Assembly: GCA_003999685.1 (NCBI GenBank)
Contig: CP021229.1
Coordinates: forward strand, 1,116,001 to 1,180,000
Source: Taiwanofungus camphoratus
Lineage: Eukaryota > Basidiomycota > Agaricomycetes > Polyporales > Taiwanofungaceae
DNA length: 64,000 nt
Direction of reading: 5' to 3'
The translations under genes and the position numbers were made by a program. Positions 23,901 to 34,188 of this stretch are shown here, one piece after another. The notes under the pieces are model-generated. The model saw nothing but the letters and a program-made list of their open reading frames with translations, had not been told where the DNA came from and did not search any database. Each line of letters starts with the position of its first letter. The first letter of the stretch is position 1.

Positions 23901-25189
23901 TAAAACTGTTGTTAGAGAATGGCAAGTGAAAAAGATACATTGATCATCCTTACTAAATTGGCCAGCACAGCAGCTTTATTTTGCAACCCTCTCTTGCTTA
24001 TAATCTCGTCTCCCCCTCCTTTCTGCTCCTCTTCCATTTTAGCCTTTAATCTTCCTCATTTCTCATCTATTCTGAGCAGCTTCAGTCGGTCTTCATGCAG
24101 TCTTATAAGGACCACAAGAAGGCTGACCCAAATCCATTATCCACTGTCAGCGTGGCAGTGCATGCAGTTAGAATGACAACACGGCGCTCTATACCACAAT
24201 CTGAGATGGCAGCTGACAAGATCAACAATGATCAGACAGAGAATGTCTCTGCTAGTGAGACATGATGCAATCACTCATGAAGTATTCACTAATTGACTTG
24301 ACAGTGAAACCTGGGAGACCACAGCGTCGGGCACAAAAGACAGCACTGGAAAATCGCAGTACAGTGTATTTCTTCCTAGAAAATGACAACTATTGAGCAA
24401 CAATTGACAGTTTGGATGAAAGACCAACCTCAAAGCCGTAAACGAGCACCGTCAACCACAGGTGGCACAGACTCTACTAATTTTGTGAAACGTTGATAAG
24501 TCTGGTACTCCTCTGCGCCCCGAAAGCACCTATTTTCGGTTTTATATGCGCTTCTAGACTACTCTACAGATCATCAGGACAAAGATCCACCATCCGTGCA
24601 TCATAATGCCACCCAAGAAATCCAGTCAATGCATCAAAACATCATTATCTAGACTTCGGATATCAGAAGTTCTACAGCGCACCTCAGAAGCCTCTATCCC
24701 ACAGAGCAGTCCCTCATACTCTGTAATGCACTCTTTCAGCTCGTCCTAGCATCCCTCTTATGTCCCCAAGTCCTTCTTGTTGGCCAAGGAAAACCGAGCA
24801 AAAGTCCTTCAGTCTTCGGTTTTCGGTCGTCGATCTCGAGTCCTTCGGTTATCGGTCTTCAGTCCTTGGTTCTGGTTCTTGGTCCCTCGGTCCGAAGTGC
24901 CAGCCTCTTGTTCATGATGTCCATATGATCTCTTGATCCCTGTTCCCCCCCAAGGCCTGGTTAGATAGCCTACCTTCCATATGATGATCTCTAGATAAGC
25001 ATCCCTCACCTTGTGCCATTCCCCCGTAACCTTTCTACCGCATTCAGTGTCCCTGTTTCATGTCCTACTTCAGTTTAGTTCCCCATATGGTACACGGATC
25101 AGATCCTAGATTTTACGATTTTTGGTTTGTTTTTGGTTTCTTCAGTTTTATTTTGCGTAAGATACTTTGACACCACGGTGATACAATCT
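23901..25189. other. Non-coding AT-leaning flank with short degenerate repeats
   Basis: No sizeable frame. At 24805-24900 the text is built from variants of TCGGTCTTCAGTCCTTGG. Segments at about 24960-25085 resemble, in direct orientation, the inverted-repeat arm at about 27560-27690 (shared ACCTTTCTACCG and CCCTGTTTCA blocks). Probably old transposon-derived DNA. Confidence 0.45.
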
Positions 25190-26946
25190 AGGGGACCCTG
25201 GTACCTAGGGAGTGCTCCGCAACGTGGCTGTGGGGTAGTGTGATAACTGTGAGGGTGTGCAGGTAGGAGCTACAACCTGTATGATATCGGGAAACCTGTA
25301 TGTCTTGTTTTTGTAAGTAGGGGAGTAAGGGGTCAAGGGTCCTGCACAACAGGATCTTGTTCCTAAGTGCTATACTATCCCTAAGGCCTTGCGAGGCCCT
25401 CCGAAGTACGCGAAGTCCTTCGCGATTCTGCGAAGTCCTTCGAAGTTTTTAGCTAAATCGCGCGAGCTGACTTCGTAGGCTGTATAGAGTTAGGGGGCAA
25501 TACGCCAATGGACTATAATTTCTACTAAGCGGCAGAGGGTACAAGACTGCTGCGAAATCCTTTTAGCTAGAGTTAGCTAAAGGGCGTAAGGCTTAGAGGT
25601 TTGTTAGAGCGAGGTGGGCGAGGTTTGGCTAGCGTAGGAGACTTGTAGGAGAGGTCAGATGGTTCGGAGAGCTAATACTTGGAATAGGGATGAGGGAACA
25701 AGGTTGCTGGCAGCTCTGAAGTGTCTGGTGACTTCGAGGTGTGGGTCGGAGAGTTTGAGGGCGTAGAGAGATGTACTATAGCCTGAAACTAAGGCTATGG
25801 GAGAGTCGTAGGGCTATTTGTAGGACGTAGGGATGACGCAACGTGAGCCTAAGGGTATAACTAAGGCGGAGGCCCACCAGGTAGATGCTATATGAGGTGC
25901 CGAAAGGTGCGAAGTCACGGCAACTTCGTGGATTGTAGTGTGTAATTCGGGAAGCGTAGACGTGGTTCGTAGATATATCGCGAGCGTAGACGTAGTTCAA
26001 AGGTACTGAAATGAAGCTGGGGTGGAGACTTAGGGACCTTAGGACTGTTCCTAAGGTTGTACTCGCGGCGCTTTCCTGAGATCGGAGCTACAGGGGAACT
26101 GGTATTCCAAAGAGAGAAGCGTGCACTGAGGGGTCTCTGTCTCACATAGTAAACTACCTCTGACTAAATAGGGGAGCGTGAGGTGAACTAATCTTGCGCG
26201 AAGTGATCCTTACGAGTCCGAAATGTGTACTAAAGCGCATGGACTCCGAAGTGAACACGAGGAGGATAGGAACTAATTAGGAACTGAAACAGGGGAACTA
26301 CGTACGGTAGAAAGGTGACCAAGTTCATTCACGAGGGCGGGATGACTATCCGAGATCAGCCATGCGCTGTGATCACCTACCTTAGTGGGCTAAGAGTGCA
26401 CAAAGTTCTTAGCAGCGGGACTTGGCCTAATCGGGGCAGGAGGTGTCCTAACTGGGTGGAGGGTCATATGGGTACGCCCTAGGATGACCTTATGGCATAG
26501 GATCGAGACCCATGGGGGTGCACAAGGCTTCCTAAGTCCAACTTCCGGAACTTCGGACTGTTTCAGAGCCTATCGGAGGTAGCTGCAATTACAAGAGCTA
26601 GGAGAGACTTAGCTAAGACTTCTTAGCTAAGCCCGGGATGAGTGACGTAGTAGATAGGACCTAGATCCAATGGAACAGTATGGGAGGGCCGGCAGTGTCC
26701 GATAGTGGACTTAGCAGGAGTTAGGGACTTCGCGTCTAGCATTCGAAATCTTGTAGCACCTCATGTGACTTCGCAAGACTTCGTAGGGTGTTAGGAGGGT
26801 TTAGGAAGGAGAGAGGGCGTTAGGAATATTATAGGAACCTATCCCTCCTGTCGTAGGCTGTAGGAGAGTCTTAGAGTGGTCGGTTGGGGGATTAGAAAGC
26901 TTCTAATAATCGCGATTCGGGGCCCAGGAGGCTACAGGACTCATCA
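25190..26946 (+). repeat. Left arm of a large inverted repeat
   Basis: This segment pairs as reverse complement with 27003-28420 and, after an interruption, with 29583-29868. Matching blocks visible by eye include GGGGACCCTGGTACCTAGGG (25196 on) against its complement near 29855, and GGTCGGTTGGGGGATTAG (26879 on) against 27058. Divergence looks like roughly 10 percent, with small indels. No long reading frame. A 56-base spacer (26947-27002) separates the arms. Confidence 0.85.
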
Positions 26947-27002
26947 ACGGACCCCTTATGTAGTCTCCTGTACCTACCAGACGGGGAAGAGAAGATACAC
27001 AC

Positions 27003-28420
27003 TGATGAGTCCTGCAGCCTCCTGGGCCCCAAATCGCGATTTTAGGAGCTTTCTAATCCCCCAACCGACCACTCTAAGACTCTTCTACAGCCTACAACAG
27101 GAGGGATAGGTTCCTATAATATTCCTAACGCCTCCCTTCCTTCCTAAACCCTTCTAACACCCTACAAAGTCTTGCGAGGTCACACGAGGTGCTATGAGGT
27201 TTCAAATGCTAGCCGCGAAGTCCCTAACTCCTGCTAAGTCCACTATCGGACACTGCCGGCCCTCCCATACTGTTCCATTGGATCTAGGTCCTACCTACTA
27301 CATCACTCATCCTGGGCTTAGTTAAGAAGTCTTAGCTAAGTCTCTCCTAGCTCTTGTGATTGCAGCTACCTCCGATAGGCTCCGAAACAGTCCAAAGTTC
27401 CGGAAGCTGGACTTAGGAAGCCTTGCGCACCCCATGGGTCTTGATCCTATGCCATAAGGTCCTCCTATGGCACATCCATATGATCCTCCACCCATTTAGG
27501 ACACCTCCTACCCCGATTAGGCCAAGTCCCACTGCTAGAAACTTTGTACACTCTTAGCCCACTAAGATAGTTGATCACGGTGCATGGCTGCTCTCGGATA
27601 GTCATCCTGCCCTCGTGAATGAACTTGGTCACCTTTCTACCGTACGTAGTTCCCCTGTTTCAGTTCCTATTTAGTTCCTATCCTCCTCGTGTTCACTTCG
27701 GAGCCCACATGCTGTAGTACACATTTCGGACTTGTAAGGATCACCTCACACAAGAATAGTTCACCTCACCCTCCCCTATTTAGTCAGAGGTAGTTTACTA
27801 TGTACCAGAGAGACCCCTCAGTGCACGCTTCTTCCTTTGGAATACAAGTTCCCCTGTAGCTCCAATCTCAGAAAAGTGCCATGAGTACAACCTTAGAAAC
27901 GGTCCTAAGCCCCTAAGTCTCCACCCCAGCTCTGTTTCAGTATCTTTGAACTACATCTACGCTCACGATATATCTACGAACCACGTCTACGCTTCCTGAA
28001 CTACGCACTACGATCCACGAAGTCACCATGACTTCGCACCCTTCAGCACCTCTTATAGCACCTATCTGGTGGGCCTCCGCCTTAGTTATACCCTTGGGCT
28101 CACGTTGTGTCATCTCTACATCCTACGAGTAGCCCCGCAACTCTACCGTAACCTTCATTTCAGGTTATAGTACATCTCCCTACGCCTTCAAACTCCCCGA
28201 TCTACACCTCAAAGTCATCAGACACTTTGGAGCTTCCAGCAACCTCGTTCTCCCATTCCTATTCCAAGTATTAGCTCTCCGAACCATCTGACCTCTCCTA
28301 CAGGCCTCCTATGCTAGCCAAATCTTGCCCACCTCACTCTAACAAGCCTCTAAGCCTTACGCCCTTTAGCTAACTCTAGTTAAAGACTTTGCAGCACCTA
28401 CGAAGTCAGTTCGTGCGCTG
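27003..28420 (-). repeat. Right arm of the large inverted repeat, inner part
   Basis: Reverse complement of about 25470-26946. The match stops at a GCGC near 28415, where a block of about 1.16 kb (28421-29582) interrupts the arm before pairing resumes at 29583. Non-coding. Confidence 0.85.
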
Positions 28421-28668
28421 ATGCAAACTATAACACTCCAACCCCACCGGGGTATGACCTAGAGAAGCTGGAAGGCTATAGAACTAGTTAGTGTAAAGGG
28501 GAGAGTCAGCAGCAAAGGGTTCCCGATCTCAAATGGGTCGAGAGACGTCTACGAAGGTCTTCGACAACCTTCTATGTGTGTCGCGACTGCTCGACGTAGC
28601 TTTGATGCACTACTATGCTGTACTATACTAGGGAGAGACTTAAACGTGAGAACTTAGCTGATACGCAG
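28421..28668 (+). repeat. Second inverted repeat, left copy (about 245 bp)
   Basis: Reverse complement of 29870-30115 at close to 90 percent identity by eye. Shared blocks include CTATAACACTCCAA at its outer edge, GACCTAGAGAAGCTGGAA, AGTCAGCAGCAAAGGGTTCC and TGTCGCGACTGCTC. Lies immediately inside the break in the large right arm. Confidence 0.85.
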
Positions 28669-28880
28669 CCCTTCGAAATACTGTAGACAGCGGACTTGGG
28701 TTAGAGAGAGATGCTAGCGCAACCCTTCAATGTAGCTCGAAGGCGGATGTAAGACTGAACACAACTTCTTCGACGGATGTCGAAGACGGACGAGACGCAA
28801 CCCTTCAAGATACTGTAGAAGGCGGATAGTAGACGCAACTCTTCGAACGTAATCAAAGACGGAAGGATGCAGTAGAACAC
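28665..28880 (+). repeat. Degenerate tandem repeat, about 35-55 bp units
   Basis: Around five units begin with GCAACCCTTC-like sequence, each followed by a short inverted partner ending in GGCGGA or GACGGA (for example GCAACCCTTCAAGATACTG then TAGAAGGCGGA). Each unit can form a small hairpin. No reading frame is maintained. Confidence 0.6.
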
Positions 28881-28999
28881 AGTAGGTGACTAAATTGAAG
28901 GTGCTCTTCTTGAGCTCTACAGGATAGGGGAAAACTTCTCTGTTGTTCTGAGACACTATACCTCGCGTTTATGCTACTGTACTATAATGTAAGGCGCAT

Positions 29000-29583
29000 C
29001 GGGAGTGGCATAGTACGAGTGGCATCCTAACTACTTGCGTACTACGAACTACGGAGTGGCATGAAATATACTAAGACAAGACCTGGGGCCGTAGCATTAT
29101 CGAGTACATCGAGTGGCGCGTCGTAGCAGATCGAGCGATATCGGAGTGGCGAGACCGGTCACGTGCGAGGACATTGAGTGGCAACTGCGTGTGGCGTATT
29201 GTGCGTAGAGGGACCGGTACACCGGAACATCAGACCGGAACTGGCGGAGTGTCAGTGGCGTGATTCGAGGCTATTGGAGAGTCCCGCGGTGGCTTTTCGG
29301 ACTGTATCGGACACGTCGAGTGGCGTCGAAGCCATGACTAAGGTCCTAGGGTCGAGTGAGGGCGCTCCGTGGGGCCTAGAAGGGCCTGGCACCTATCACC
29401 AGTACATCGGAACACCGGACCGGAACTGGCAGAGTGGCGGTGGCGTGATTTGAGGCTATCAGAGAGTCCCACGGTGGCTTTTCGGGCTGTATCGGACGTG
29501 TCGAGTGGCGTCGAAGCCATGACTAAGGTCCTAGGGTCGAGTGAGGGTGCTCCGTGGGGCCTAGAAGTGCCTGGCGCCTATCA
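29000..29583 (+). repeat. GAGTGGC-rich block ending in a 185-bp tandem duplication
   Basis: The heptamer GAGTGGC (or GAGTGGCA/G) recurs about every 25-60 bases from 28998. From about 29214 two direct copies with a 185-base period are visible (anchors GTAC at 29217 and 29402; shared AGCCATGACTAAGGTCCTAG and GAGTGAGGGCGCTCC/GAGTGAGGGTGCTCC). The copies look about 90 percent identical. Confidence 0.8.
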
Positions 29584-29868
29584 GCGCTTTAGCTAAAACT
29601 TCAAAGGACTTCGCAGAACTTTGAAGGACTTCGCGCACTTCAGAGGGCCTCGCAAGGCCTTAGGGATTGTCTAGCACTTAGGAACAAGATCCTGTCACAC
29701 AGGACCCTTGACCCCTTACTCCCTTGCTTATATAAAACAAGACATACAGGTTTCCCGGTATCATACAGGTTGTAGCTCCTCCCCTCACATCCCCACAGTT
29801 CACACATTACCTCTTAGCCACATTTCGGAGCACTCCCTAGGTACCAGGGTCCCCTAGGTCACATCAGC
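29583..29868 (-). repeat. Right arm of the large inverted repeat, outer part
   Basis: Reverse complement of about 25190-25470. Shared blocks include CACTTAGGAACAAGATCCTG, GACCCTTGACCCCTTACTCC and AGCACTCCCTAGGTACCAGG. Together with 27003-28420 it restores the full length of the left arm (about 1.7 kb). Confidence 0.85.
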
Positions 29869-29869
29869 G

Positions 29870-30115
29870 TATCAGCTAAGTCCTCACGTTTAGCCTCCCC
29901 TTTGTATGGTACTGCATAGTAGCGCATCAAAGCTACATTGAGCAGTCGCGACACACATCATAGGTCATCGAAGACCTTCGTAGACATCTCTCGACCCATT
30001 TGAGACTGGGAACCCTTTGCTGCTGACTCTCCCCTAGCACACTAACTAGTTCTATAGCTTTCCAGCTTCTCTAGGTCGTATCCAGTTGGGTTTGGAGTGT
30101 TATAGTGCGTATCAG
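29870..30115 (-). repeat. Second inverted repeat, right copy (about 245 bp)
   Basis: Reverse complement of 28421-28668. It directly abuts the outer end of the large right arm and ends near TTGGAGTGTTATAGTGCG, the complement of the outer edge of the left copy. Confidence 0.85.
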
Positions 30116-31218
30116 TGCACACTCAAGAATCACCATTGTATACATACTGTGTGTTTTTTATGACTCCAAGATGTTATGAGTTTAGTGTATGTTTTTCTTG
30201 GATTCCCAAAATTTCTTGTTAAGCAGACTGGCATATACACATTTTTATATTATATGCAGGTCTAGAATTGAGCTTCAAGAGTGCGAAGTCTGGTCAGACT
30301 CAATTTAAGTGGTACCTCCCACATGTCTGATCATACAGATGACCCTGATTCTCAGGAAGCTCAGGATCTCCCTCACAATGACTTCAATGGCATATTGGTC
30401 CTTGGTACAGACATGCATGAGACCTCAACCGACCTTAAGCTTTACTAAAGTCAGCAGTAAGCTACAGTCTTCAGCAAGTCACAGCACCCCCTTTCCAGCC
30501 CAATGAGACTGACCAATGTTTGTGTCATTAGAGGGCATTGCATGAGAAGAGAAGCTATGTTTTTACCAGAGTGCCTGTTGCAGGCTTTTATAGTGGTTTG
30601 GGGCCCCACTGGTGAATATTCAAGTAAGTACAGGATTCCCTTAGTAAGTAAAATACTTTCTATAGTAATGTATTTATAATTATCTCCACAACAGTTTGAA
30701 AATGCACTATGCCGGGGCTCATAGACTGTTAAGAACAATCAATGTTGCATACCTGCTGCAGAAATGTATGGAGTTGCAGAGAGTTCTTGATGACCAGCGG
30801 AGTATTATCGATGATTCGAGAATCCCCCAGCACTCAAATCATCACGGATCAATAAACCGATTAGAACAAAAAATCCAAGCCGACTGATTCAAGGCTTCAA
30901 CCTTCTAGAGTCCGTGAGCCTCTGACCGTCACGGCGTTGCCATGAAGACGGAGTGAAGTATGGGTCCATGTTTACATATATTTGGACATATGGGTGCATA
31001 GTTCTGCTTGCCATTCAATCTGGTCTCAATTGCTTGTCGATTGCAGTTTGTACCTTTACTTCTTGAGTTCGACTTGTGGGTCCACTAGCAATCCCGTCTC
31101 TTGATTGCGGTCGACCTCGAAGGATATAAACATGACACCGAATGCCGACATGTTTCCAGCATCCCACCCTCCTTCAAACGTAGTCCCGTACCATCCCCAC
31201 CTATAAATCCACGCCAAA
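30116..31218. other. AT-rich intergenic region with promoter of the PPxY gene
   Basis: 30116-30900 is AT-rich with short frames and no recognised domains. 31040-31130 holds the block conserved with the paralogue's promoter (see the regulatory entry). Confidence 0.45.
31050..31130 (+). promoter_or_regulatory. Promoter block shared with the paralogous gene
   Basis: TTCGACTTGTGGGTCCACT, then CTTGATTGCGGTCGA and AAGGATATAAA (TATA-like, 31120-31130) are found in the same order and spacing upstream of the paralogue on the other strand (about 56471-56540). The TATA-like element is about 90 bases before the ATG at 31219. Confidence 0.6.
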
Positions 31219-31927
31219 ATGACTTTTCAATCCTTGTCTTCCTCCAAGTTTCGCACAGTCTTCGGCATCTGGAGGAAAGCGCCTCCCGCGGAGCGGGACC
31301 TTGAAGCTCAGACTGAGGTTGTCGGTCCGCGTGAATACTACCTCCACATCGACATTTCTACGCCTCCTGCGGCCCGCACCCACACTCCCCACGCCCAGCC
31401 TTCTTACTCTACCGAGGACGAGGAGGGCACCGACCCAGTCGACGATTTTTTTGGCGTCGTTCGCTCTTCACACCCATCACGCTCTTGCACAGGCACTCAG
31501 GACAGCCGGCATGACGCAGCGCGTATCATAGTTCAGAATGATGATGTGCCACCGCCTTACACATATGCGTCGGACCCGCCTGCCTACTCCCGTGTGGCAG
31601 AGCATCCAACCCTTGCGATGTATCTGTTCAGGTTCGGATTCTGTAAGTCTGCGTGGTCTCGCTGTCCTCGAAAGCCTTTACTTATAAAGCTGCTCCCGTC
31701 CAGTATTCCCACTTTTCTGGATCGCTGGCTCGCTGATCCTGATTTCTCCACTTCGTGCACCAGAGGATTGGGAGCTCTCTAAGACGGAGGCAGAGCGACA
31801 GGAGCTCATTGTGACAATGAGGCGCTCGGAAGTGAAGTGGGCGAAGCGCTGTCTCATCGCTCTCTCAGTGTTCCTGTCAGTCGTCCTGGTGGCAGTGTTG
31901 ATCGTAGTATTCGTGAAACGATCATGA
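31219..31927 (+). CDS. Small PPxY-motif membrane protein, copy 1
   Basis: 215 residues from two exons (31219-31642 and 31704-31927; 648 bases). The N-terminal half is polar and disordered, with DPVDDFFGVVRS. Two proline motifs follow, PPPYTYASDPPAYS, of the PPxY type bound by WW domains of Rsp5/Nedd4-like ligases. Then comes MYLFRFGFLFPLFWIAGSLI (a probable membrane segment spanning the splice junction), a charged helix (DWELSKTEAERQ...EVKWAKRC) and a C-terminal hydrophobic segment before a short basic end. The layout suggests a two-span or hairpin membrane protein with cytosolic PPxY motifs. Function unknown; a role as trafficking or ubiquitin-ligase adaptor is only an inference. Confidence 0.85.
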
Positions 31928-32302
31928 GCGCTGCTGTATGATGAATGGACTTGTACCCTCTTCCCAGGCGACTTTCCACGATCACGACCATTCCCTCCAT
32001 CCAGTCATCGTAATGTTCGCACATTCGCCAGAGGACCATTGTCGTTGATCTTGGGTCAGACATCGACCCAATCCACACGGCCTAGTGCAAGTCCTGAAGC
32101 TTGCGCCGTCCGGTAACAACATCCATATATCGCTCATTCCGAGAATTACCCCCACCGCGTCTTCCACTCGATCGTTTACACTGCATATTTCACATCAGTC
32201 TCTCTTTCACATTTCCCGGTATCCTGCTGGAGCAGCTCTGTATCGTTATTTCAATAATTTGCACACCTGTACAGAATAGTGTAACTGCCTTATCAACTAC
32301 GA
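31928..32302. other. Intergenic, nothing recognised
   Basis: 3' flank of the PPxY gene; no features beyond short frames. Confidence 0.45.
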
Positions 32303-33180
32303 TTACAAACGCACAAAAGTAGTGTCCCAAACATCATCGAAAGAGACATACAGAGCCTCAGTACACCATCTGAGAGGTGTTAGAGGCACTTGGCTAAGGC
32401 ATCCGCCACTCACACCGCGCACACCATGCAGATGGCCTCTGCTCGCTTTAGCATCGGTACTAGCTTGACAAGCACGACCACGGGTGGGCGGATCGCGTTG
32501 CCCACAGTGATGCAAGTGTGTGCACCCGGAAGCAATGATTCCAAGTTTTCCACACCTTGCTAGCGGTCTACGGCAGAGGGCCTCTATTGTCCCTTCGCGC
32601 AGTTGCCAGATCTCAGGCTCCCTCTCGTCGTCGGCCCCGTCATAGACCACAGCAAATTGATTGTTCAACTTCTCCTGGGACCTGTGACACAACCCACAAC
32701 AGTGCATTGAGGACAATCGATTACGAAGTTCAACTCCCGGTCTTGTTCATAAATTCTGGTAGTGGGGCATAGCGTCTTCCGAAGAATGGTGAGTGCTTAG
32801 CTAGGATTTTGCGACATTTCCGAGTCGTACATACCAATGTCGAAAGCACGTTGGCGATTTGTGAGAGTCTCTTTGTACTTGCACAATCTCGAGTACTTGT
32901 TTTCGAGGGAGCACAGGGTGCATTTGCAGCCGGTACTCAGTGTCAGTGATTCTACAGTACTTACTTCGGCGACGTCGCCAATTTTGACTGTTGCATCTTG
33001 GTGAGGAGTGACAGACATGTTGCATTCGAATAATAGTGCACCATGCTTACTTGATCGGATCATCTATTGAGGGATTGGGCGCTCTGTCTTTCTGCGTGTG
33101 GTCCTAATTGACGCACGGGAAAATGTTATTGAGACATACTTCATTTTGGCAGGCAATCGCAGTTGCCCTGTCTCGAGCCT
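32303..33180 (-). CDS. Possible cysteine-rich hypothetical protein
   Basis: Weak call. Minus-strand exon-like stretches contain KIGDVAEVSTVESLTLSTG followed by CKCTLCSLENKYSRLCKYKE (about 32840-33000) and, farther on, IDCPQCTVVGCVTG-like and EPEIWQLREGTIEALCR stretches (about 32560-32720). The Cys pairs could bind zinc. Candidate donors GTATGT (after TTCGACATTG near 32840) and GTAAGT are present, but I could not join all pieces in one frame. No family recognised; it may be a degraded gene. Confidence 0.25.
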
Positions 33181-34188
33181 TCTTCATGTATAGAGTACTT
33201 CTCTGTGAGTGGCTGGTGTCCTGATTGTTGGCGAAATCCCACACCACCGATCGTCTGGTAAACAAGCTCATGGTATATAGCATACGAACACTGGGTCTGA
33301 TCACAAGGTACATCGATGATAAGTATCTTACAAGTGAGCCACTGGCAGCTTTCCTCTGCTTGTCGCTCCCTCCTAGCATAGCATTGCCGAGATCCTTTCT
33401 CTCGCCACCGTAAATTTCTTATTCGTATTTGTGCCATGGGAAGCCTTGATTCAGAGTGTAAACGAGTTCACCACTTTAGGATTTAACTTCCTGCATGTAT
33501 TCTTGAGCTCCCCCATGGAGGACGTGAGTGTTCCTACTCATAGTGGACACCACGAACCTAAATCCGTCCCTGATAATAGTCTAGGCATGTCAAATATGTC
33601 GGTTGATCATATTTACGCATTGATGTGGAGGTTCAGTTTAAATTCTTGTCATTCGGGGAGACGCCACCAGAGCAGGGCGGTTCATCTGCCGGTATGCAAC
33701 CTAACTAAGGTATGCCTTCATACTTCCGTCATATCAGCATAGCCTGGACGACAGAATGCTGTATATCTGAAACAACTACCAGCTCTCGAGACGCCGTGGG
33801 TGCTTTTATTCTCTAGACGACGTGCAGCTATGAAGGTCTCAGGCTGGACTCTTCTATGCAGCCTTCGATCGAGCAGCATCTTGCAAATCAAGCATTATGT
33901 ATAGGAGTTGGAGGCAAGCCTCTGCGTATGAACGAGGTATCCATGAAAAACCTCATTTTCAATTTCCGCAACATAATGTCTTAGAAGAGAACAAGCCAAT
34001 GCATATACTCACGACTGTTCTGTTCTGTTCTGTGGACGATGAAACCCGAGCCTATGTAACGTCTGCATCAATCAGTACTAGAACAGAGAGAAATACCATA
34101 TCAAGCATATTCTGGAAACAAGCCTGTACGCCTCTCAGTTAGATCAAAGGGAGAGATACGACTCAGTAAGCAGTATAACTAAGAGGCA
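33181..34188. other. Intergenic, no gene recognised
   Basis: Short frames only (for example 33431-33742 and 33897-34142) without recognisable motifs. Confidence 0.4.

Noticed and set aside
25190-29868. CRISPR-like array or centromeric satellite
   Set aside because: Repeats are few, long and inverted, without regular short spacers or high-copy tandem units; CRISPR arrays are not expected in fungal nuclear DNA.
25190-30115. Possibility that the palindrome block is an LTR-type element
   Set aside because: The long repeats are inverted, not direct, and no element coding region or primer-binding features are visible.
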